DNA of 64,000 nucleotides from Hoylesella shahii DSM 15611 = JCM 12083 (GCF_000613445.1 NZ_BAIZ01000004.1:1-64000), one strand, 5' to 3'. Numbered from the stretch's first letter, positions 19,716 through 30,474 are shown. Numbers and translations: made by a program. Notes: generated by a model from the letters alone, not told the origin.

Positions 19716-20705
19716 ATGGACCCAATAAAAACCAATCCCGCCCTAATGTTGGGCAAAAAAATAATGTACGTTCACGGCTTCGGCTCGTCGGGTCAGTCGG
19801 GAACGGTTACGCTGCTGCGCACACTTATGCCAGCGGCCACCGTGATTGCGCCCGACCTTCCTTTACATCCCGCTGAGGCTTTAGACCTATTAAAGCAAAC
19901 GTGCGATGCCGAAAAACCCCACCTCATCATCGGAATATCAATGGGCGGCATGTACACCGAGATGCTAAGAGGCTTTGAACGCATACTCATTAACCCTGCT
20001 TTCGAGATGGGCGACACGATGGTGAAGCACAACATGGTGGGCAAACAAACTTTTCAGAACCCTAGAGCCGACGGCATTCAAGATTTTATTGTAACCAAAG
20101 CCTTGGTAAACGAATATAAAGAAATTACAACACTGTTGTTCGATGGCATTGACGAAGCCGAACAACAACGCGTAACAGGACTGTTTGGCGACGAAGATAC
20201 AAGTGTAGACACCTTCGACCTCTTTGCCCAACACTACCCCACGGCCATTCGTTTTCATGGTGGTCACCGACTAACAGACAAGGTGGCCATGCACTATCTT
20301 CTGCCATTGATACGCCAAATAGACGATAAGCAAACGGGCCTACAACGCCCCATCGTGTTTATCCACGCCAATACAATGGCCGATAGCTACCAAAAGCCAC
20401 TGCCCAGCATGCACAAAGCCTACGAAATGCTTATCGAGCGTTATGATGTTTACATACTGGCACCTTCGCCAACCAATGCCCCCAATAGCCTTACAGAGCA
20501 GATGGCGTGGGTGCAACAGCACCTCAATGCGCCAGCTTTTAATAGGGTGGTGTTTGCCAACAATGCCAACTTGCTGTATGGCGACTATCTTATCTCGCGC
20601 CAAGAGCAACCAAACTTCCTTGGTTCGTCCATCCTTTTTGGCGGTAACGACCTCAAAACATGGGATGATGTGATTGTGTTTTTCGAACGCCTTGGCGGAC
20701 AATAA
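19716..20705 (+). CDS. YqiA/YcfP-like esterase fused to an inactive deoxyribonucleotidase-like domain
   Basis: A 329-aa cytosolic protein. Residues 12-195 resemble the small alpha/beta hydrolases of the UPF0227 group: MYVHGFGSSGQSG (oxyanion region), GISMGGM (nucleophile Ser75) and a late FHGGHRLTD supplying the catalytic His. Residues about 208-329 follow the layout of 5'(3')-deoxyribonucleotidases: an opening strand FIHANTMADSY where VDMDGVLADF would be, LAPSPTNAPN, and GDYLISRQE where GDYLIDDR is expected, ending SSILFGGNDLKTWDDV. The catalytic DxD and the later DD are therefore absent. The fold assignment of the C-terminal half is inference from this pattern. Intact and preceded by the repeat hairpin at 19490-19712. 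Confidence 0.65.
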   Translation: MDPIKTNPALMLGKKIMYVHGFGSSGQSGTVTLLRTLMPAATVIAPDLPLHPAEALDLLKQTCDAEKPHLIIGISMGGMYTEMLRGFERILINPAFEMGDTMVKHNMVGKQTFQNPRADGIQDFIVTKALVNEYKEITTLLFDGIDEAEQQRVTGLFGDEDTSVDTFDLFAQHYPTAIRFHGGHRLTDKVAMHYLLPLIRQIDDKQTGLQRPIVFIHANTMADSYQKPLPSMHKAYEMLIERYDVYILAPSPTNAPNSLTEQMAWVQQHLNAPAFNRVVFANNANLLYGDYLISRQEQPNFLGSSILFGGNDLKTWDDVIVFFERLGGQ

Positions 20706-21050
20706 CCCGCCTTCCACTCGTCTTGGCCTAGCACAAAGAAAGCGTTTACACGTTGTGTTGTGCGTTTAAGTTCTCGTACAAGCAGTTTGTTGAGTGGCTA
20801 CAAGCTATCTTGCACGGTAGAAATAGCAACTGCTTACCCTTCTTTTAGCTTTTCCTAGGCAGAGCAAGCATGCACTTTGCTTTGCCACCGACAAGCCACA
20901 TCAGCCAAAAACCATAGGTAGCGAGTATTGGCACAAGTACAAGCGCAAATAAACAATGGCGTTGGAGCAGCCCACTAGAGGCATACTCCAACGCCATTAT
21001 CAATATTTGCAGGGCAAACGTGCCACAAGCACCAAACCCAAACGCAGTGA
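20706..21050. other. Convergent spacer with bidirectional terminator
   Basis: Lies between two convergent genes. Apart from the hairpin at 20955-20998 I see no coding frame or RNA. Confidence 0.5.
20955..20998. terminator. Bidirectional terminator hairpin
   Basis: AATGGCGTTGGAG at 20955-20967 pairs perfectly with CTCCAACGCCATT at 20986-20998. It can serve both the esterase gene to the left and the GH92 gene to the right. Confidence 0.7.
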
Positions 21051-23203
21051 TTAAGGTCTATCGCTAACCTTTGTACCGAAAGAAGAAGGTTGGTCGCCCA
21101 TCACAAATTCGAGTGTTCCACCCTTCATAATATCCTTATAATCGATGTACGAACGAGTATAACGTTTGCCGTTGAGCTTAGCACTTTGGATATAGATGTT
21201 CTTGGCGCTATTGTTTTTGGCCTCGATGGTAAACGTTTTGCCACCGCCCACATTCACAACAGTCTTATTAAAGAGAGGCGAACCAAAGATATACTTGCCA
21301 CCAGCAGGTTCAACCTGATACAAACCCATAGAAGAGAGGATGTACCAAGCCGACATTTGGCCCACGTCTTCGTTACCACTCAGTCCGTCGATGCCGTCGT
21401 TGTAGAGCGTATTCATCACCTGGCGCAACTTAGGAGCAGCCTTCCAGGGCATGCCTACATAGTTGTACATATAGATAATGTGGTGACTGGGTTCGTTGCC
21501 ATGAGCATATTGGCCGATAAGTCCCGATATGTCGGGCGATGCATCGGCCCCCATCTTACCTTCAAGAATAAAGAGCGAATCGAGTTTAGCCACGAAAGGC
21601 TTCTCGCCACCAAAACATTTCACCAGTCCGTGCACATCGTGAGGCACCAGCCAAGCATATTGCCAAGCGTTGCCCTCGGTATAATCGTCTTGACGATGCA
21701 CCGAATTGAAGGGGTCGAATGGTTCGCGGAACTTGCCTTCGGATGTTTTACCGCGCATAAAGCCCGTGTTTTTGTCGAAGTAATGGTCTTTATACGATTG
21801 GCTACGCTTATAGAAATAGTTGTAATCATCTGTTCGTCCCAGCTGTTTAGCCAGTTTTGCGATGCCTGCATCAGCCAAAGCATATTCCAAACCTTTAGCA
21901 ACTGTTTCGTATTCGGGGTCGAGATCGCAAGGCAGATAGCCATATTTCTTGAGCAAACCCATTCCACGCTCATCGCGCATAGCCGATGCTTTAGCAGCCT
22001 CGAGCACCTTATTCTTATCCACATCAAAGCCTTTCAGAGCCAAGTCGATAAGCACAGGGATGCCAGGGTTGCCCACCATGCAATCTGTTTCGTTGCCCAC
22101 GAGATGCCAAACAGGCAATTTGCCTTGCTGTTCGTAAATATGCAGCATGGTTTGAGCGATGTCGCGTTGCTTTTCGGGATGGATAATGGTCATCAAGGGA
22201 TGGGCAGCGCGATAGGTATCCCACAGCGAGAAGGTGGTGTAGTTTTTGAAATCGCCGTGATACACCTTACCGTCGGCTCCGCGATAGTCGCCATTAACAT
22301 CGCTAAACACCGAGGGAGCGAACATCGAATGATACATGGCCGTGTAGAAAGTGCGGCGAGCAGCATCGTCGTCGGTGGTGATAACAATCTTGCCCAACTC
22401 ATTATTCCATGCCTCGTTGGCCTTAGCACCGTGCCACGGAAGTCCCACGAGGGCAGTTCGGCAGCGATATTAGCGCGTGCATTGTCTTCGCTCACAGGCG
22501 AGATACCCACTTTCACCAGCAGCGGTTCATCGTTATTGGGTGTAGAAAATACAGCCAAGCTGTCGCCTTGAGCCTTAGCAACGTTTACAGGTCGTGAGAA
22601 CTGCGCCACGAAATACACACGCTGGTCTTTAGCCCAACCCGTGGAATAGCGATAGCCCGACACTTCTGTGGGCGAATTTTGTTTGAAAGCGCTCTTTGTC
22701 ATCTTGTCCCAACCAATACCCTGCGAAAGGTCTAAGGCCACGAAAGCCGTTTGCGCATCGGCCGGATAGCTGTAACGGTGAAACGCCACGCGAGCGGTGG
22801 CAGTGAGATCTACCTTTACACCCGACTTCAACATCACCGAATAATAGCCCGGACGTGCGTGTTCGCCTTTGTGCGAGAACATCACATCGCGTTGCGAAGC
22901 ATCGGTTAAGGGTAGCAAAGCAATGTCGCCCAAGTCGCCAATGCCCGTTCCGCTAAGGTGCATTTGCCCAAAACCAATGATAACCGAGTCGCTATAATGA
23001 TAGCCCGAGCACCAATCCCAACCGCGTTTATATTGCGTCGGCCCAACCTGCACCAATCCGTAAGGCACGTTAGCGCCCAAGAACACGTGTCCATGTCCGC
23101 CAGTACCAATGTAGGGGTCAACATATTGGGTAAAGTTTTGCGCCCAAGCGCCCATCCCAACAGTTAGGAAAGCCACCAGAGCAAAGAATTTTTTGAATGT
23201 CAT
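21051..23203 (-). CDS. GH92 family alpha-mannosidase, exported (one frame break)
   Basis: Glycoside hydrolase family 92: calcium-dependent inverting exo-alpha-mannosidases used on N-glycans or yeast mannan. The signal peptide ends GMGAWAQ. VDPYIGTGGHGHVFLGANVP and WCSGYHYSD are N-terminal signatures; after the break come FSLWDTYRAAHP, LPVWHLVGNETDCMVG (the Glu is the expected general acid) and GNEDVGQMSAWYILSSMG. Frames 23203-22193 and 22448-21051 join when one G is restored near 22427 (GTGCT to GTGGCT, giving RGTVAKANEAW), for 717 aa. The HLVGNE type of acid motif is the one I associate with alpha-1,2-mannosidases; linkage is inference. Not flanked by SusC/SusD. Confidence 0.88.
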
Positions 23204-23291
23204 ATTTGTTATTTTATATTTGTTATCTTGCTATTGTTGGTTGGATTTGTTTAGTATTGTTTGCAAAAACACCACTGTGTGTAGCATGATG

Positions 23292-24308
23292 TTAGCGATG
23301 TTTCTCCATGCCCAGCCACATTCTCAGTCGTTTAGTCATCGACTTACCAATCTGTTTAAAATTGCCGTGGCGCAGGTTTAGTCCCAGTTCGATAAAGGCA
23401 TACCGCGTTTTAATCCAGGGATGTCCCCATGCGTGTCGGCGATAAACGCGCTCTTTAAAGGCCACATGCTCGATGATATGAACTGGATGTTGAAGCGGAA
23501 ACTGCTGTTCGATGCGCTTCATGGTGAAAATTCGGCGCAAGGGGGCAGGCATAGTGTTAAGCGTAGAGAAATGTGTAGAATCTTCTATCACCCCGATATT
23601 ATTAATTTGGTTGCGCGTTGGCATGATGGCCACGGCCGAATTGAGCAGCATCGAGGCCCAGAAAATCGTTTCATAATAAGCTTTTCCGCTAGCCTTATGG
23701 TCGGCGCACATCTTAAGAAAATCAGGGCGCAGCTTTCTTTGCGCTATGAGTTGTTGCAGCTGTGCCAGCGTTTGTGGGTCGTCCATAAACCGATAGTCGG
23801 CATCCCATGTATCGATAACCCTTCTCCACGAGGCCCATCCCCATATAGAAAACACCGAAGTAAAGAAATAATCATCCTGCACATCAGGAGTTTGTTCGTC
23901 GCTATTAAATCCAGCCACCATCCACACCCGTTCATCGTGTTCGTATCGGTCGAGCATTTCTTTGCAAAAGGGGAAGAAGCTCTGCGTAGGCACATCATCA
24001 TCTTCCAGCACAATGCACTTATCGGCCATAGAGAAAGCCCATTTTTGCGAGATATATTCCGAGGGGTCGCAGCCATAGTTGCGTTCTTGATATAGCTGTT
24101 TCACGTCGCATTCCCAGTCGATGTCGGTGGCAATGCGTCGGCAGGCCTCAATGCCGGGCATATCCTTAGCCCCTCGTGGTCCGTCTTGGTACAAGAAAAG
24201 TCGCGATGGTCGAGCCTCTTTCACCGCCTTAAACACCTTTTCGAAAGGTTCGGGCCGATTGAAAAAGAGCATCAACACAGCAACATCAATCTTTGCGGCA
24301 TGCTTCAT
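23292..24308 (-). CDS. Glycosyltransferase-like protein (GT-A fold)
   Basis: A 338-aa cytosolic protein of the kind found in Bacteroidetes surface-polysaccharide loci. The N-terminus DVAVLMLFFNRPEPFEKVF matches GT-A enzymes, and KCIVLEDDDVPTQSFF supplies the Asp-rich metal/nucleotide-sugar motif. FSIWGWASWRRVIDTWD is typical of the subgroup sometimes labelled hemolytic-protein-HlpA-like. It may build the surface glycan that the LicD pair decorates, but the genes are 8 kb apart. It has its own promoter (24451-24458). Its 3' end is 88 bp upstream of the GH92 start, so GH92 could be transcribed with it. Confidence 0.7.
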   Translation of the reverse strand: MKHAAKIDVAVLMLFFNRPEPFEKVFKAVKEARPSRLFLYQDGPRGAKDMPGIEACRRIATDIDWECDVKQLYQERNYGCDPSEYISQKWAFSMADKCIVLEDDDVPTQSFFPFCKEMLDRYEHDERVWMVAGFNSDEQTPDVQDDYFFTSVFSIWGWASWRRVIDTWDADYRFMDDPQTLAQLQQLIAQRKLRPDFLKMCADHKASGKAYYETIFWASMLLNSAVAIMPTRNQINNIGVIEDSTHFSTLNTMPAPLRRIFTMKRIEQQFPLQHPVHIIEHVAFKERVYRRHAWGHPWIKTRYAFIELGLNLRHGNFKQIGKSMTKRLRMWLGMEKHR

Positions 24309-24450
24309 AAGCGTACAATCCAGTTTGTTATTATGGCCTTTTGTTCAGCTTTGCTTCGCCCTTTGGGATAAAGGGAGTTGGTAGTTGCTGTGGCTCACGT
24401 CAAATGTTGCGGTTAGTGGGGGTGCGCACTGTGGCTTAACCCCTTTAGTG

Positions 24451-24458
24451 CAAAGATA
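24451..24458 (-). promoter_or_regulatory. -7 box (TATCTTTG) of the glycosyltransferase gene
   Basis: The minus strand reads TATCTTTGCAC, about 140 bp ahead of the start at 24308. Confidence 0.5.
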
Positions 24459-24566
24459 AATATTTTTATTGGCATGAACAAATTTTGAGCCTTTCACTTA
24501 CATTTTGGCATATGCAAAACAAGTTTAAAAAACGCGACTAATTTACTATCGCATCAAAAAAATGCA

Positions 24567-24574
24567 TACCTTTG
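24567..24574 (+). promoter_or_regulatory. -7 box (TACCTTTG) of the outer-membrane barrel gene
   Basis: TACCTTTGCAACG, about 107 bp before the start at 24682. The two boxes at 24451 and 24567 form a divergent promoter region (24309-24681) that contains no other feature. Confidence 0.6.
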
Positions 24575-24681
24575 CAACGTATAGGATTAGAGTACCTTGA
24601 AAACATCTGCACACGCGATTACGGTGCGTCACATTTGTTATTTAAATTTTACTTTATATTTAGACTATAACACAAGGATTT

Positions 24682-25332
24682 ATGAAAAAGATTTTAATGA
24701 TTGCCCTGCTTTTAGCAGTTACGATTAACGCATTTTCACAGCGCCGACGCACGGTTCGTCGCAGTTATGCTCGTTCTTCTCAATGGTATATCATGCCAAA
24801 GGGTGGTTTTAACATTGCCGACATAACCGATTGGGGTGGTGATGTGCGCTTTGGTTTGGCATTAGGTGGCGAATTAGGTTGTCGTGTTAATCAGCTTATC
24901 ACACTTTCGGGTTCGTTTATCTATTCTCAACAAGGCACAACCACATGGTATAACAATGAGAAAAACAATCTTAGCGTGCATCTCGACTACATCAATTTGC
25001 CCTTTATGGTGCACTTTAGTGTGGCACCAGGCCTGCAACTCAAGGTGGGATTACAACCGGGTATATTGGTAAACGACAACTCGATTTTAAAGATTGGTGG
25101 CCGAAGATACGAGGGTTCGTTGGGAAAAGTGCTCGAAAATACCTCGTGGGACGATGCCGGAACGCAGTCGGTAGACTGGTCTATGCCTTTTGCAGTGTCG
25201 TATCAATACCGCAAATGGGTGTTCGATGCTCGCTACAACCTTGGACTTAATAATGTAACCTATGGCACATGGACCAACTCTGGGCACAACAGCGTGTTTC
25301 AATTCACCGTGGGTTATAAATTCTCGCTGTAA
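24682..25332 (+). CDS. PorT-like outer membrane beta-barrel protein
   Basis: A 216-aa protein with signal peptide MKKILMIALLLAVTINAFSQ and a barrel of alternating hydrophobic strands (WYIMPKGGFNIADITDWGG, LALGGELGCRVNQLITLSGS). It ends in FQFTVGYKFSL, with the near-terminal Phe typical of BAM substrates. The pattern fits the PorT/outer-membrane beta-barrel family of Bacteroidetes; no specific function can be read. A basic RRRTVRRSYARSSQ stretch follows the signal peptide. Monocistronic. Confidence 0.7.
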   Translation: MKKILMIALLLAVTINAFSQRRRTVRRSYARSSQWYIMPKGGFNIADITDWGGDVRFGLALGGELGCRVNQLITLSGSFIYSQQGTTTWYNNEKNNLSVHLDYINLPFMVHFSVAPGLQLKVGLQPGILVNDNSILKIGGRRYEGSLGKVLENTSWDDAGTQSVDWSMPFAVSYQYRKWVFDARYNLGLNNVTYGTWTNSGHNSVFQFTVGYKFSL

Positions 25333-25412
25333 CTAATACACCACCCAAAACAGCCCAAACACAACCTTCTAACTTACGAAGGGCAATGTTTGTACATGTC
25401 CCTTATTTTGTG

Positions 25413-25420
25413 TATTTTTG
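25413..25420 (+). promoter_or_regulatory. -7 box (TATTTTTG) of the second GH92 gene
   Basis: TATTTTTGCAGAAC overlaps the beginning of the open frame at 25418, which shows that the real start is further in (25547). Confidence 0.55.
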
Positions 25421-25546
25421 CAGAACAAAGGCAAAAGGCGGAGAAACGAGCCAACAGGCACAAATCTTCGCCAAGCGCTTGAGCACCATTGCGCGTGCCT
25501 GCGCTTGCCTTTGCCATCCCAAAAACCATCACAACAACAAAGCGAC

Positions 25547-27852
25547 ATGCTCATAAACCATCCTTTTAAACCATCGCATACGCTGCTAGGCATAAGCCGT
25601 GGCAGTGTGTTTGCTGCGCTTGTTTGTATCGCTTTTGTGCTACCCAGCATAGCAAAAGCGCAAAAACAACCCGTAGACTATGTTAATGCCTTCATCGGAA
25701 CCACTAACTTCGGCACCACAAACCCAGGTGCCGTGTGTCCAAATGGATTGATGTCGGTGGTGCCTTTCAACGTGATGGGCTCTGCAGACAACAAATTTGA
25801 CAAGGACGCCCGTTGGTGGTCAACCCCCTACGAATATAACAACGTGTACTTCACGGGGTATTCTCACGTTAATCTTAGTGGCGTTGGATGCCCCGATTTG
25901 GGCTCGTTGTTGCTCATGCCCACTACAGGAAAGCTCTCGGTAGACTATAAGGAATATGGTAGCACGATGACCGAGCAAAAAGCTTCGCCAGGTTTTTACT
26001 CCAATTTTCTGCCACGTTATGGCATTCGCACCGAGGTAACAGCCACACCACGCACTTCCATCGCACGCTTTTGGTTTCCTAAAGGCAAGAGCAACATCTT
26101 GCTTAACCTAGGAGAAGGACTAACAAACGAAACGGGAGCTATGGTTAGACGCGTAAGCGATAACGAATACGAGGGTATGAAACTGCTGGGAACATTCTGC
26201 TATAACCCGCAAGCTGTGTTCCCCATCTACTTTGTTATGCGCGTAGAAGCTAAAACAACGGCTACTGGATATTGGAAAAAACAACGACCCATGACAGGCG
26301 TAGAAGCCGAATGGGATAAAGACAACGGCCAATACAAACTATACACCAACTATAAAAAAGAGATAGCTGGCGACGACATTGGCGTGTATCTCAACTTCGA
26401 TACCGAAGAAAACCAAGCGTGGTGGTGCGCATGGGCGTGTCGTTTGTGAGCATGGAGAATGCTCGCGAAAACCTCAACACCGAACAAAAGGGCAAAGACT
26501 TTGAACAAATTAGAGACGAAGCGCGCAACAAATGGAATAAAGACCTCTCTAAAATTGAAGTAGAAGGAGGAACAGACGACCAAAAAACAGTGTTCTACAC
26601 CGCTCTTTACCACACCTTGTTGCACCCCAACATCTTGCAAGATGTTAACGGACAATATCCCACACTTGAAACAGGAGAGGTAAAAACCATGCGCGAAGGA
26701 AATCGTTACACGGTGTTCTCACTGTGGGATACCTATCGCAACGTGCACCAACTGCTTACATTGGTTTACCCCAACCGCCAAAAAGACATGGTAAAGACCA
26801 TGATTGACATGTATCGCGAACATGGATGGCTGCCCAAATGGGAACTCTATGGCCGCGAAACCTACACCATGGAGGGCGACCCCTCTATCCCAGTTATCGT
26901 AGACACGTGGCTTAAAGGCTTGCGTGGCTATGACATTAACACGGCTTACGAGGCTATGCGCAAAGGAGCAACAACACCTGGACCGCAAAACTTGCTTCGT
27001 CCAGACAACGACGACTATCTCTCGCTGGGCTATGTGCCACTACGCGAACAATACGATAACTCTGTTTCGCACGCATTAGAATATTATATCGCCGATAATG
27101 CTTTGTCGCGACTGGCTACGGCATTGGGAAAGAAAGCCGATGCACAACAATTCTACAAACGCTCGCTGGGCTATCGCCATTATTATAGCAAAGAATATGG
27201 CACGTTTAGGCCCATTCTGCCCAACGGTAAGTTCTATTCGCCCTTTAATCCCAAACAAGGCGAGAACTTCGAACCTAGTCCGGGTTTCCACGAAGGTAAT
27301 GCTTGGAACTACACTTTCTATGTTCCGCACGATGTAATGGGTCTTGCTAAGCTGATGGGTGGACAAAAAAACTTTGTTGAAAAGCTGCAAACAGTGTTTG
27401 ATAAAGAACTATACGACCCAGCCAACGAGCCTGATATTGCCTATCCGCACCTCTTTTCGTACTTCAAAGGCGATGAATGGCGTACGCAAAAAGAACTTCA
27501 TCGACTGATGGCCAAGTACTTTAAGAATGCGCCCGATGGCATACCAGGCAACGACGACACAGGAACAATGTCGGCATGGCTTGTGTTTAACATGATGGGA
27601 TTTTACCCCGACTGCCCCGGAGAGCCTGCTTACACGCTGTCGTCACCAGTGTTTAACCGCGTAACCATCCACTTAGACAAAGAGCAATGGGGACGAAACG
27701 AATTGATTATCGAAACCAAATGCCAACAACCCTCAGATATTTACATCAATCGTATCACCCTTGGCAACAAGTTGTTTAAAGGCTATCGCGTGTCGCACGA
27801 AGACCTTTTGAAGGGCGGAAAACTAATGTTCGAACTGAAAGGGTCGCACTAA
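25547..27852 (+). CDS. GH92 family glycosidase, second paralogue, exported (one frame break)
   Basis: A second GH92 enzyme, about 768 aa, only distantly similar to the one at 21051. The start at 25547 follows the promoter and gives a signal peptide ending IAKAQ. VNAFIGTTNFGTTNPGAVCP replaces the usual YIGTGGHGH opening. The acid region is LPKWELYGRETYTMEGDPS rather than HLVGNETDCM, and GNDDTGTMSAWLVFNMMG is the C-terminal signature. Frames 25547-26449 and 26419-27852 join when one G is restored near 26418 (GCGTGG to GCGGTGG, giving ENQAVVVRMGVSF). The altered acid loop suggests a different linkage or aglycone from the first paralogue. A strong terminator follows. Confidence 0.85.
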
Positions 27853-27864
27853 CACCTGTTTATT

Positions 27865-27916
27865 TATACTGATTTGCCCCACATTACACCTAGTTAATGT
27901 GGGGCAAATCGGTATA
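27865..27916. terminator. Strong hairpin after the second GH92 gene
   Basis: An almost perfect 22-bp stem (27865-27886 with 27895-27916, 8-nt loop) directly after the GH92 stop. Confidence 0.75.
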
Positions 27917-28166
27917 ATACTGTAGCTGTTTAGCCATACTTTGGCTCATCATCTTGAAGTGCTGAAGCCACAAAGTCAATGTTTTTTCGGCAATTCGCCG
28001 TGTTTATTCGGAGACTGTTGTAATAACCATTTGCAACCCTTCCTTCTCATGCACGTAATTTCATAGGTATTTATTTATTGTTGTAGTCGCTCAGGTTAGG
28101 CCATCATCCAAGCTATCTGCACAACAATGCTACATAATAAGTATGGGTTCTAACGAGTAACATTAA
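27917..28166. other. Non-coding spacer
   Basis: Between the GH92 terminator and repeat element copy B. No coding frame or structured RNA recognised. Confidence 0.4.
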
Positions 28167-28822
28167 AGAAGTTGCAAATATTTTACAAACACCAATTTCT
28201 TTAGCACTCATTCTAGCGAAAATCAATGCCTAAAAGCATCGTTTTTAGCCATAAAATCAGTCGTTCACAAATTATTTTTCAGCATTTTGAGACCCAATAG
28301 CTGCATTTTGCATCATTTAGCTTCTCTAATTACTCACCAGTTCGCCAAAATCCATCGTGCAAAAAACAGCTTTTAGTACTTAAAACATCGGCTTTTTATA
28401 CTCTTTTTACCCCTAAAAGTCGATTTTTTATATCAAAAGCAAAAGATAACACCTCCGCACAACGTGAAAAATTATGCATTTAGTGGTGCATTTTGCATCA
28501 TTTCACCTTGCGTTTTGCACCATTTAGCATCGCGTTTTGCACCATTTAGCGTTGCGTTTTGCACCATTTAGCGTTGCGTTTTGCTGCAAATAGCATTGCG
28601 TTTTGCTGCATTTAGCTCTGCGTTTTGCTGCAAAACGCTCACTAAACACTATCAACTGCGTATTTATTCATTATAAAATCAATTTCTATGCAATTACATC
28701 ACATTCCCTTTCTCGCGTAAATAAACCTTCGCGAGAATTGAATATTTGCGTGCTAGCAAGCTATTGCTGAATTTAAAGACAGTATTTACGTTAAACTTCC
28801 GTCAAAAATATTTACATTTCAC
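28167..28822 (-). repeat. Copy B of the 22-bp-array intergenic element (best-preserved array)
   Basis: Inverted relative to copy A and the same length. Head at right: GCGAGAATTGAATATTTGCG at 28731-28750. Array at 28487-28640: seven 22-bp units built on TGCACCATTTAGCGTTGCG, of which the middle ones are nearly identical and the last ones switch to TGCTGC; the array ends in the hairpin GCGTTTTG/CAAAACGC (28620-28638). Tail at left: CTCATTCTAGCGAAAA at 28207-28222, identical over 16 bases to copy A, then GCAAATATTTTACAA. It sits between two convergent genes. No conserved open frame. Confidence 0.85.
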
Positions 28823-29004
28823 GTGTAAAAAAGGGGCAGTCGTAAAACCCAGTTTAGGGGAGTTACCAGTTTTCTGTTCTTCCTATATTGGCTTATGAAA
28901 TGATATGCATAAGAAGCGGGTTGCAACAGGGTTTTACGACCGACCGGATAAATTGCAGAGATACGTCACACTATATAGCAAAGCGCATTACACCATAATG
29001 GAGG

Positions 29005-30230
29005 TTATTGCTTTTCAGCTGCTTCTTCCTGCGTCTCTTTCTCTTGAGGCAAGCAAAGATTGAGCACAATACCGACGATAGCCGCCAAACCGATGCCACT
29101 AATAGCAAAATTCTTATAAGAAAGCACAGCACCACCAATGCCCATCGTAAGCGTTACGGCAATGATAATGATGTTACGCGTTTGATTAAGATCGACCTTA
29201 TTGCGCATCAAGTTGAGCAATCCCACACTGGCAATGGTGCCAAAGAGCAACAACATAATGCTCCAAGAACCGCTTCGGGGATGCTTTGCAAAAGAGCATT
29301 TAGCTTTCCTACAACAGAAAACACAATAGCCGTGGCCGCAGAGATGCGAATAACAGCCGGAGAGGTTACTTTTGTGATGCTCATTGCACCCGTTACTTCC
29401 GAATAAGTGGTTACTGGGGGGCCTGCTAAAAAGGCACTAGCAAGACAAGCTACACCATCACCAAGAAGCGTGCGATGCAATCCAGGGTCTTTTGTGAAAT
29501 CTTTATCGGCCACAGCACCCACCACATACACGTCGCCAATATGCTCAATAACGGGAGCTATGGCCACAGGTATCATGAAAAGCAAGGGCTCGATGCTGAA
29601 CTGGGGCAACGAGAAATGTGCCAAACTGGCTGGAAGGGCAAACCATGGAGCATCTAAAACAGGCTGAAAATTAACCTTGCCCCAAAACAAAGCCAACACA
29701 TAACCCATGGTAATACCACAAACCACTGGCACAAGCTTAAGAAGTCCACGACCTAGGGTTAATACCAAAATGGCCGTAATAAGCGAAACGAGTGCCAAAA
29801 GCCAGTTGGTTTTAGCCATATTCACAGCTGCAGGCGAGAGCGAAAGACCAATAAGGATGATAACTGGCCCGATAACCACGGGCGGAAAGAGCTTATGCAA
29901 CACCCGTTTACCTTGCCAACGCACCAAAGCACTCATCACAAAATATACCAAAGACACACCCACAAGTCCCGCCAAAGCGCCAGTCATGCCCCATTGCTTG
30001 CTAGCCGAGATGATGGGAGCAATGAAAGCAAAACTCGAACCAAGAAAAATGGGAACCTTACCTTTCGTTATGAAATGAAAGATAAATGTTCCCAAACCTG
30101 CTGTGAGAAGCGCTGTTGAGGGGTCTAGGCCAACTAGTATTGGCACTAACACTGTTGCGCCGAAGGCCACGAAAAGAAATTGAACGCCTACGATGATGCG
30201 TTTGCTTGTTGATAGTTGTACTTGTTCCAT
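29005..30230 (-). CDS. uraA: Uracil permease / nucleobase:cation symporter-2 (one frame break)
   Basis: A NAT/NCS2 inner-membrane transporter of about 408 aa with a dozen or more hydrophobic segments; it imports uracil (or another nucleobase) with protons. The start at 30230 (MEQVQLSTSKRIIVGVQFLF) is chosen over 30341 because a -7 box lies at 30403 and the upstream residues are not family-like. VPIFLGSSFAFIAPI, GDGVACLASAFLAGPPVTTY and SEVTGAMSITK are NAT signatures. The frame from the start ends at 29208; the last TM segments are in the frame 29256-29005. Restoring one G near 29261 (GGAGC to GGAGGC) gives AVLGGIMLLLFGTIASVG. Confidence 0.88.
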
Positions 30231-30402
30231 TGTGTTAATGATGTTGTTCGAAAAAGGGAAGCGAAGTGTTGGCACTGAATACACACACATCTGTCCGCAT
30301 TTGCACCCACTTGCAGTCAAATGCACACATTTACAACGCATTTAACACCGCATGTAGACTCAGGAAGGCCACTTTCTTCACCCTGATTGCACGTTATCTA
30401 TG

Positions 30403-30410
30403 CAAAGTTA
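30403..30410 (-). promoter_or_regulatory. -7 box (TAACTTTG) of uraA
   Basis: The minus strand reads TAACTTTGCAT, about 170 bp before the uraA start. It is divergent from the cvfB promoter 23 bp away. Confidence 0.55.
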
Positions 30411-30432
30411 ATACATTTCCAGCATTTTTGTG

Positions 30433-30440
30433 TACATTTG
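30433..30440 (+). promoter_or_regulatory. -7 box (TACATTTG) of cvfB
   Basis: TACATTTGCAC, 35 bp before the ATG at 30475; it rules out the upstream start at 30430. Confidence 0.6.
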
Positions 30441-30474
30441 CACTAACGGCAAACTTAATTTTTTGAATAAGCGA

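Noticed and set aside
21090..22571. 493-aa plus-strand frame opposite the first GH92 gene
   Set aside because: No family features; the minus strand carries an unmistakable GH92 enzyme. Long antisense frames are expected from the codon usage here.
28487..28640. CRISPR array
   Set aside because: The 22-bp units are directly adjacent and degenerate, with no spacers of constant length between them, and no cas genes are present in the window.
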